Positions 54,001 to 61,800 of a stretch of DNA of 64,000 bases are shown one piece after another. Made by a program: the position numbers and the translations under genes. A model generated the notes under the pieces. That model made no database searches, was not told the origin of the DNA, and saw nothing but the letters and a program-made list of their open reading frames with translations. The first letter of the stretch is position 1; each line of letters starts with the position of its first letter. Location of the stretch: contig NZ_RZIJ01000011.1 in assembly GCF_003989665.1 (NCBI RefSeq), positions 62,001 to 126,000 of the forward strand. Direction: 5' to 3'. This DNA comes from Azospirillum doebereinerae (lineage in GTDB: Bacteria; Pseudomonadota; Alphaproteobacteria; Azospirillales; Azospirillaceae).

Positions 54001-55833
54001 ACGGCCGCGGCCGCTGCCCTCCAGGCCGGTGGGCTCGATCCCCCAGGCGATCCAGGCGCGGGCGAGCGCGTGGTCGAACAGCAGCCGGGCTTCCGGGCCG
54101 GTCAGCCCGTCGAGCGCCTCGCCGAAGGGTGCCGCGCGGCCCTCGTCGAGCAGCCGGCGCAGGGTCGGGTCGGCGCGGTAGGCGCCCAGCGCGGCGGCGC
54201 GGTCCAGCGGCGTTTCGGAGAAGACGAAATGGACGCGCGGGTTGCGCCGGGTGACGGCGGCGTCGGTGGCCTTCCCCTCGCGCAGCCGCCGCGCCACCTC
54301 GCCGGCGCTGGCGCCGACGACCAGCCGGCGGTGGTTGAAGCCGTGCCGCCCGGCCCGCAGGGTGTGGGCGACGGCGTCGAGCGGCTGGTCGGGCTGGCGC
54401 TCCAGATGCTCGGCCAGCCGTTGCGCGGCGGCGTCCAGCGCCGTGGGCGTGCGGGCCGACAGCAGGATCGCCTGGGGGCGGCCCGCGTCCGCCGTCCGGG
54501 TGTCCATTGTGCGGGGCGGCGGCTCCGGCGCCTCCTCCAGCACCAGATGCACGTTGGTCCCGCCGTAGCCGAGCGAGGTCACCCCGGCGCGGCGGGGACC
54601 GTCCACGGCCTCCCACGGCCGGGTTTGCTCGTTGACGTGGAAGGGCGAGCCGGCGAAGTCGATGCGCGGGTTGGGAGCCTGGAAGTTCAGCAGGCCGGGC
54701 AGGGTGCGGTGGCGCAGGCTCAAGGCCGCCTTGATCAGCCCGACCACGCCCGACGCGCGGTCGGCGTGCCCGATGTTCGGCTTGGCCGAGCCGACCGCGC
54801 AATAGCCCCGCCGGTCGGTGAAGACGCGGAACGCCTTGGTCAGGGCGGCGATCTCGATCGGGTCGCCCAGCAGGGTGCCGGTGCCGTGGCACTCGACGTA
54901 GCCGACGCTGTCCGCCGGCACCCCGGCGTCGCGCAACGCCTGGACCACCACGCGGGCCTGCCCGTCGACGCTGGGGGCGTTGTAGCCGGCCTTGCGGTTG
55001 CCGTCGTTGTTGGCGGCCGAGCCCCGGATCACCGCGTCGATGCGGTCGCCGTCGGCCAGCGCGTCGTCCAGCCGCTTCAGCAGCACCGCGCCGACGCCGT
55101 TGCTGAACAGCGTGCCGTTGGCCCCGGCGTCGAAGGCGCGGACCACCCCGTCCTGCGAATAGAGGCTGTCGGGCATATGGCGGTAGCCCTGCGCCTGCGG
55201 CACCCGGACCGAGGCGCCGCCGGCCAGCGCCATGTCGCACTCGCCCTCCAGCAGGCTCTGCCGGGCCAGATGCACCGCCAGCAGCGAGGTCGAGCAGAAG
55301 GACTGCACCGTCAGCGCCGGCCCCCGCAGGTCGAGCTTGTAGGCAATGCCGGTGCTGAGGAAATCCGGGTTGGCGAAGAAATCCAGCCCGACGTCCAGCG
55401 CGGTCAGGTTGGGCGCGACGTTGTTGCGCCAATAGCTGTCCAGGCTCTGGCCGAAGAACAGCCCGGTGCGGCCGGGGGTGCCCTTGGGGTCGTAGCCGGC
55501 CTGCTCCAGCGCCTCCCAGCAGCATTCGAACAGCAGGCGGTTCTGCGGCGGCAGGCATTCGGCCTCCCGCGCGGTGAAGCCGAAGAAGCCGGCGTCGAAG
55601 CGGTCGATGCCGGGCAGCACGCCGCCGACCGGGACGTAGTCGGGATGCGTGAACTCGGCCTCCGGCACGCCGGCCGCCCGCAGCTCGTCCTGCGTGAAGG
55701 TGGCGATGGAGCACACGCCGTCGCGCAGGTTGCGCCAGAACGCGTCGGGCGTGTCGGCGCCCGGCACGCGCAGCCCCATGCCGATGATGGCGATGGCGCC
55801 GTCCAGATCGTCGTTGCCGCTGGTCATGCTCAT
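51028..55833 (-). CDS. PKS module: KS-degenerate AT-KR-DH-ACP
   Basis: 1601 residues. The KS has Cys180 in QSFCSTS (Phe-Cys instead of Ala-Cys), His316 (ECHGTGT) and His356. A shortened AT-like region (about 530-690) lacks the catalytic serine. KR at about 970-1155 has GGLGGIG, Ser1109/1110 and Tyr1123 (YAAAN). A dehydratase hotdog region at about 1175-1440 has His1203 (HRLFGRPTLP) and Asp1365 (HPALLDIATSVH). ACP Ser is 1547 (LGGNS). The KR-then-DH order differs from the canonical KS-AT-DH-KR-ACP layout. The expected product is an alpha,beta-unsaturated ketide if the extender unit is supplied by another AT. ATG 55833 overlaps the upstream stop; ATG 55827 is an alternative. Confidence 0.93.
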   Translation of the reverse strand: MSMTSGNDDLDGAIAIIGMGLRVPGADTPDAFWRNLRDGVCSIATFTQDELRAAGVPEAEFTHPDYVPVGGVLPGIDRFDAGFFGFTAREAECLPPQNRLLFECCWEALEQAGYDPKGTPGRTGLFFGQSLDSYWRNNVAPNLTALDVGLDFFANPDFLSTGIAYKLDLRGPALTVQSFCSTSLLAVHLARQSLLEGECDMALAGGASVRVPQAQGYRHMPDSLYSQDGVVRAFDAGANGTLFSNGVGAVLLKRLDDALADGDRIDAVIRGSAANNDGNRKAGYNAPSVDGQARVVVQALRDAGVPADSVGYVECHGTGTLLGDPIEIAALTKAFRVFTDRRGYCAVGSAKPNIGHADRASGVVGLIKAALSLRHRTLPGLLNFQAPNPRIDFAGSPFHVNEQTRPWEAVDGPRRAGVTSLGYGGTNVHLVLEEAPEPPPRTMDTRTADAGRPQAILLSARTPTALDAAAQRLAEHLERQPDQPLDAVAHTLRAGRHGFNHRRLVVGASAGEVARRLREGKATDAAVTRRNPRVHFVFSETPLDRAAALGAYRADPTLRRLLDEGRAAPFGEALDGLTGPEARLLFDHALARAWIAWGIEPTGLEGSGRGRLAAACVAGVLGLDEALERLASGRDAPPLPPQDAADPADIRLDIGLPDSGSGNESGGAAGLARMIGQVWLDGVDLDWTAVHGGTAPQRLSLPTYPFERERHWLDGRAEPTAPKAAAPATVATVATEPPPGFQVPSWRRLPPRVAAAEGPRCRILVLDRDGLGERLADALESRGDTVIRIAAGEQTTNPAERRYTVDTARPDQLDRLLTRLKIWEPTALVFCADPGNVEGAGTGIAERALSGFLELHRWIRAVDAVWPEKPFALHVVGSGLFQVTGADPLRPELAALPALAAVAAQEYAHLTGRVLDAGETVTADSVAAELRLPASDATAAVVALRGNQRWSPATEALPLDGETLAGRLRPGGVYLITGGLGGIGHTLARHLAETTAARLVLVSRDIPNPGDTGDKARRLDALRARGTEVLALAADAADPSQIARAVAQGRARFGRIDGAIHAAGLPGAVTLDALTAEQARAVMAPKVAGACALIDALRDDPPDFLMLCSSLAAVAPTVGQADYAAANAVLDALAQRPDNPMPVISVNWNSWRTVGMAQDVWSRRAETTALDHPVFHERTRMPDGEIRYHGRLDAGRDWLLAEHRLFGRPTLPGTGVVELALSAFVHHQGHHQSGFQPVELRDVALVRPLTPNAEGVAELRVVLLPSGEGTAFRVESVTPDAAPRLHGQGTLHRLEGGRPAPVAVAPAARIHALPERTSPDLQLGPRWRTLTKVTGDDRRSVAELSLSAPFHGDLATARLHPALLDIATSVHGHARTPDDLQLPVGYRRLRVHAPLEAELVSVAQLPPDRRDGATRWDMVLADRQGRVLVEIDGYTLASPSGGAATGPDTPRAADRLHGNPFEADSITPEEGVAIFRKLPIGIAPQLMVSRAAASAAPAAPAPSDGSATAAPRGVQDTRAALTALWQRILGGPPPALDASFFELGGNSLGATRILSHIRETYGVTLDIRGFFATPTVEALAQRIEAATVPAAEDDDREEGTL
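51514..52311 (-). other. PKS dehydratase domain placed after the KR
   Basis: Residues about 1175-1440. The double-hotdog pattern is visible: HxxxGxxxxP as HRLFGRPTLP with His1203, and the second-half catalytic Asp1365 in HPALLDIATSVHGH. Both catalytic residues are present, so the domain is probably active. Its location between the KR and the ACP is non-canonical. Confidence 0.78.
53764..54246 (-). other. Degenerate, shortened acyltransferase remnant
   Basis: Residues about 530-690 align with an AT by RLAAACVAGVLGLDEALERL, which in active ATs follows GHSxGE. Here that hexad is GSGRGR (606-611, bases 54001-54018), so Gly608 occupies the serine position. The HAFHS half is absent, and the region is about half the normal AT length. 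It is followed by the usual post-AT linker SLPTYPFERERHWLDG. Confidence 0.82.
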
Positions 55834-58800
55834 GGAAGGAAGTCGTCCCGTTTTCTGTCGCGCCGCGAGCGGCGGCTGTCCCGGCTTTTGTCCAGGGTGA
55901 GTTCGTCGGCTGGCGCCGGCCTGGCGTCGGGCTTGCCCGGTTCCAGGCGCAGGGCCAGGGTCTCCACGGTCGGGGTCTCGTACAGGGTCACCGCCGGAAG
56001 GCCGGCCCCGAACTCCCGGTTCAGGCGGGCGACCAGCCGCGCCCCCACCAGGGAATCGCCGCCGAGGTCGAAGAAGTTGTCCCGGATGCCCACCGCCCGG
56101 ATGCCGAGGATCTCCTGCCACAGCGCCGCCACCCGGCGCTGGGCCGGGGTGCCGGGCGCGACGAAGGAGGTCGCGAGGTCGGGACGCTCGTAGGCGCGGG
56201 CCTCCGGGGCTTGCTCTCGCTCCTCCGTCCGCCCGGCCGCCGCGATGTCGTCCAGCATGGCGTTCAGGTCGGTGGGGGAGACCACGACGTGGGGCAGGCC
56301 CGGCTGGGTCAGGATGCGGGCGAAGGCGTCGATCCCCTCCTCCACGGTCAGCGCCTGGGCCGCCTGCCGGCGGCTGACGCCGGTCCGGAACGCGCCCTTC
56401 GACAGGCCGGTGTCGGCCCAGGCGTCCCAGCCGATGGACAGCGTGGGCAGCCCCGCCGCGCTGCGCCGGTGGGCGAAGGCGTCGAGGAAGGCATTGGCCG
56501 CCGCGTAGTCCATCAGCCCGGCCGCCCCCAGCACCGCGCTGCTCGACGAGAACAGCGCCAGGAAATCCAGCGGGATCCCCGCCGCCGCGCCGGCCAAGGC
56601 CAGCGTGCCCTCCACCTTCGGGGCCAGCACCCGCGCCATGCTCTCCGGCGTCTTGGCGGCGATGGCGCCGTGGTCGGCGGTGCCGGCGGCGTGGATCACC
56701 CCGTGCAGCGTGCCGTGCTCGGCCAGGATGCGGGCGACCAGCGCCTCCATCGCGGCGGGGTCGGTCACGTCGGCGCTCGCCAGGGTCACGGACGCGCCGT
56801 GGCCGGCGATCTCGCGCAGGGTCTCGTGGCGCGGATCGCCGGGGGGAAGGGCGCCGCGTCCGCACAGGACCAGCCGGGCCTGACAGCGCTTCGCCAGGAA
56901 GCGGGCGATCTCCAGCCCGATCCCACCGAGACCGCCGGTGATCAGGTAGACCCCCCGCTCGCGCAGCGGGCCGGGCGTGTCCCCGCCGATGGTCAGCGGC
57001 TGGAAATCCCGCACCCAGCGGCGGTTGCGGCGGTAGGCCACCAGCCGGTCGCCCCGCCGGTCGTGGAGTTCGCCCAGAATGCGGTCGGCCGTCCGGGCCG
57101 GGTCGGGCTGCGCCGGGTCGGTGTCGAGGATTCGGCAGGCCACCCACGGGCATTCGCGGGGGATGACCGTTGCGGGGCCGAGCAGCAGGGCGGCCTGCGC
57201 CGGGGCCGGCTCGTCGCCCGCCACGTCCTGCACCCCAGCGGCGACGATGGTCAGGTCCAGCGAATCCGGGCGCTCCGCCAGGGTCCGGGCCAGGAACAGC
57301 AGGCTTTCCAGGCCAAGCTCGCGGGTCCGGTTGACCGGCGCCCCCAGGCTCCAGGCGTGGACGATCCGGCGCAACGGCCCTTGGGCGCGCAAGCGGGCGA
57401 GCAAATCCCGGTAGGCCTCGGCCCGGTGGGGCAGGGTGAGCGCGTCGGCTCCGGCGCTTTCGCCGCCGGCGCCGGGGCGGACGGTGACGACCCGGCCGCC
57501 CCGTTCGCGCAGCCGTCCGGCCAGCCGCTCCGCCACGCCGGTGTCGTCAGCGAAGATCAGGCACAGCCCATCCTCCGCCGCGCCAGGAGCGGTCGGCAGA
57601 GGGGCCGGCAACGCGGTCGCCGTCCAGCGGGGGATGTAGAAGCGGCGGGCGGCGTCCGCCCGTTCCGGCACCGCCGCCGGCACCACCAGCGTGCGGGGCG
57701 CCGGTCCGCTCTCGGGCGGGTCCACCCAGTAGCGCTGGCGGTCGAAGGGGTAGAGCGGCAGCGGCACCCGCCGGCCCGTCGTCGCGCGCCCGTCCGCCCC
57801 GGCGACGTGGCGCCACGCCACCTCCGCCCCGGCGGTCCACAGGGCGGCCAGGGCGCAGAGCAGGGCTTCGCGGTCGTCGCGGGTCTCGGTCTCGCGCCTT
57901 GCGGTGGCGAGGACCGGCGGGCCGTCCTTCCCCCTCAGCCCGTGGACCAGACGCTGGGCCTGGGCGCTCAGGACCCGTCCCGGCCCGACCTCCAGCAACG
58001 CCCGGCGCGGTTCGGCCAGCAGGGTTTCCACCCCCTGGCGGAAGCGCACGGCGCCGCGCAGCTGCCGCACCCAGTAATCGGGATCGCGGGCCTCGGCGTT
58101 CGTCAGCCACGTCCCGGTCAGGCAGGAGATCACCGGGACGCGCGGCGCGAGGCGCTCGACCCCGGCGACGGTGCGGCGGAAGTCCTCCAGGATCGGGTCC
58201 ATCATCGCGGAATGGAAGGCGTGCGACGTGGCGAGCGCGTGGGTGGTCACGCCGCGCGCCTCCAGGCGGCGGGCGACGGCGGCGATGGACTCGGCGGGGC
58301 CGGACAGCACGCATTGGGCGGGGCCGTTGTCCCCCGCCAGACAGACCTCGTCCGACAGCAGATCCGCAGCCTCGGCGGCCGGCAGGTTGACCGCCAGCAT
58401 GGCGCCGGGGGCCAAGCCCTGCATCAGCCGGCCACGGGCGGCGACCAGCGCCAGCGCGTCGTCGTAGGCGAAGACCCCGGCGAGTGCGGCCGCGACGTAC
58501 TCCCCGACGCTGTGCCCCATCAGCGCGCGCGGCGCGACCCCGAAGCCCTGCCACAGCCGGGCGAGCGCGTGCTCGACGATGAACAGGAAGGGCTGGGTGT
58601 AACGGGTCTGCCCGAGAAAGGCGGCGGCCTCCGCCCGGCGCTCGGCGGTCGGGTGCAGCATGGCGCGCAGCGTGCCGGCCGGGGTGCCGTCCAGCGCCGC
58701 CAGCCGCTCCAGCCCCGCGTCGATCTCCTGCCGGAAATCCGGCCGGGACCGGTAGAGATCCCGCAGCATGCCGGGGTGTTGGGCGCCCTGTCCGGGGAAG

Positions 58801-61800
58801 AGGAAGGCCACCTCCGGCACGCCCTGCACCCGCGTCCGGGAGGCGCGGGCCAAGGCGGCGGGGACTTCCGCCACGCTGCGGACCACCAGCGCGGCGCGGT
58901 GGGCGAAGGCGCTCCGCCCCTCCTGCAAGGTGAAGGCGGCGTCGGCGAGCGCCGGAGCGCCGGGAGCGTCCAGCGTGTCCGCCAACCCTGTCACAATGGC
59001 CTCCAGCCCGGCGGCGCTGCCGGCCGACAGGGGGAGGACGTGCCACGCGTCATCATCCGCACCGGGCGCCGGGCGGGGCGGGGCCTGTTCGACCACCACA
59101 TGCACGTTGGTGCCGCCGATGCCGAAGGAACTGACGCCGGCCCGCCGGGGCGCCGCGCCCTCCGGCCAGCCGCGCAAGGCCGTGGCGACGGCGAAGGGCG
59201 AGCCGGCGAAGGGAATCTTCGGGTTGGGCGTCCGCAGATGCAGGCTGGGCGGGATTTGCCCCTGCCGCACCGCCAGCACCGCCTTGATCAGCCCGGCGAC
59301 GCCGGACGCCGCGCCGAGATGGCCGATGTTGCCCTTGACCGACCCCAGCAGGCAGGGCGACGCGGGCCGGGGACGGTCGCCCCAGGCCTGGACCAGCCCG
59401 GCCACCTCGATGGGGTCGCCCAGCGGGGTGCCGGTGCCGTGCGCCTCGATACAGCCGAGATCGGCGGGGGCGATGCCGGCCTTCTCCCACGCCTCGGCCA
59501 GCGCGCGGGCCTGCGCGTCGGCGTTGGGGGCGGTGTAGCCCAGCTTGCGGGAGCCGTCGTTGTTGACCGCCCAGCCCGTCAGCACCGCGTGGATCGTGTC
59601 GCCGTCGGCCAGCGCCCGCTCCAGCGGCTTCAGCAGCACCACGCCGACGCCGTTGCCGTTGACGGTGCCGCCGGCCTCCGCGTCGAAGGGGCGGCAATGC
59701 CCGTCGGGCGAGGCCACCATGCCCTCGCGGTAGCGGTAGCCCTGGACCTGCGGAAGCTGGATCGAGACCCCGCCGGCCAGCGCCATGTCGCAGTGCCCCG
59801 CCGCCAGCGCGTCGCAGGCCATCGCCACCGCGCTGAGCGAGGTCGAGCAGGCGGTCTGCACCGTCACCCCCGGCCCGCGCAGATCCAGCGCGTAGGAGGC
59901 GCGCGTCGCCAGGAAATCCTTGTCGTTGGCGAGGCTGAGCGCGTAGCCGCCGTTCATCTCCGCCGGGTCGATCCGGTGGGCGAGGTTGAACAGCAGGTAG
60001 TTGCTGATCTCCGACCCGGCGTAGATCCCGACCCGCTCCGCCAGCCCGCGCCGGCCGTAGCCGCCATGCTCCAGCGCGTGCCAGACGGTCTCCAGGAACA
60101 GGCGGTGCTGGGGATCGAGGGTCTCCGCCTCGCGCGGGGAATAGCCGAAGAAGCCGGCGTCGAAATCCTCCACCCCCTCCAGCACCCCGTTGGCCGGGAC
60201 GTAGGACGGGTCGTCCGCCAGCGACGGCGGCACCCCGGCGGCCAGCAGCTCGTCCCGCGTGAAGCGGCGGACGCTCTCCACCCCACGGGTCAGGTTGTCC
60301 CAGAAGGCGTCGACGTCGGCGGCGCCGGGCAGGCGGGCGGCCATGCCGATCACCGCGACGGCGTGGCCTTGCGCGGTCGGCCGCGCCGGAACCGCGGCCG
60401 TGGCGGCGGGCTTCGCGGCGCCCGACAGATGCGCCGCCAGGGCGGCGACGGTCGGGTGGCGGAACAGCTCCAGCATCGGCACCGGGCCGAAGCCGGCCTC
60501 CTCCAGCCGCAGCCGCACGCGCGCCAGCATCAGTGAGGTGCCGCCCAGGTCGAAGAAATGGTCGTCCCGTCCCACCGCCGTCAGGTTCAGCAGGTCGCGC
60601 CAGATGGCGGCGACCGTCCGCTCGGCGTCGCCGGCCGGCGCGGGCGCAAGCGCAAGCGGGCGTTCCTCCGCCCTCGCCGCCGGCCGGGCCAGGACGGCGC
60701 GCAGGTGGCGGTCCACCGCCGCGCCGTCGATCTTCCCATGGGCGGTCAGCGGCAGGGCCGGCAGGGTCGCCCACAGCCGTGGCACCATCCAGCCGGGCAG
60801 GCGGCGTTCCAGGAAAGCCGCCGGTTCCCCCTCGTCCAGCCCGCCGCCCGCCGCCAGCACCAGACAGGCCCCCAGCACGGGCTCGCCCGAGGGGGCGGCC
60901 ACCGTCCGGACCACCGCTTGGGCGATGGCGGGGTGCTGTTGAAGGACGGCCTCGACCTCGCCGGTTTCCAGCCGCATGCCGCGCAGCTTGACCTGACGGT
61001 CGGTCCGCCCGAGGAACTGGAGCGCCAGCGCCCCCCCGGCGTCGCGGACCAGCCGCACGCGGTCGCCGGTCCGGTACATCCGCGCGCCCGGCGTGCCGGC
61101 GAAGGGATCGGGGAGGAAGGATTGCCCGGTCAGGTCCGGCCGTCCCAGATAGCCGCGCGCCAGACAGCGCCCGCCCAGATACAGCATTCCCGGCACGCCC
61201 ACCGGCACCGGCGACAGCGTGTCGTCCAGCACGTGGAGCCGGCTGCCGGCGACCGGGCCGCCGATCCGCACCGCGTCGTCGTCGTCGACATCGTCGGGGC
61301 AGATCCAGGCGGAGACGAACACCGTCGCCTCGGTCGGGCCGTAGACGTTGACCAGGGCGGTGTCGGGCAGAGCGCGGCGGAAGCGGCGGATCAGCGCGGC
61401 CGGCAGCGGCTCGCCGCCGCAGACCACCCAGCGCAGAGACCGGCAGGCGGCGAGACCCGGCTCATCCAGATAGGCCCGCCATTGCGACGGCACGGTGAAG
61501 GTGGCGGTCACCCGCTCCCGCGCCATCAGATCGACCAGATGGGCGGGGTCCGTGTGGCCGTCGGCCTTGGCCAGAACCAGCCGGGCGCCGGTGGTCAGCG
61601 GCCAGAAGATCTCGCAGACCGAGGGGTCGAAGCTGGTCGGCGTCTTGCCCAGCACGGCGTCGTCCGGGGTCAGCGGGTTGGCGCCCTGGAGCCAGTCCAG
61701 AAGGCTCGCCACGCTGTCGTGCGCGATCATCACCCCCTTGGGCGTGCCCGTGGTGCCGGAGGTGAACAGCACGTAGATCAGGTCGTCGGGGGTGACCGTC

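Noticed and set aside
51028..55833. Calling the PKS with the degenerate AT a true trans-AT PKS module
   Set aside because: An AT remnant and its post-AT linker are still present, and the neighbouring modules have intact cis ATs. This fits secondary loss better than membership of the trans-AT class.
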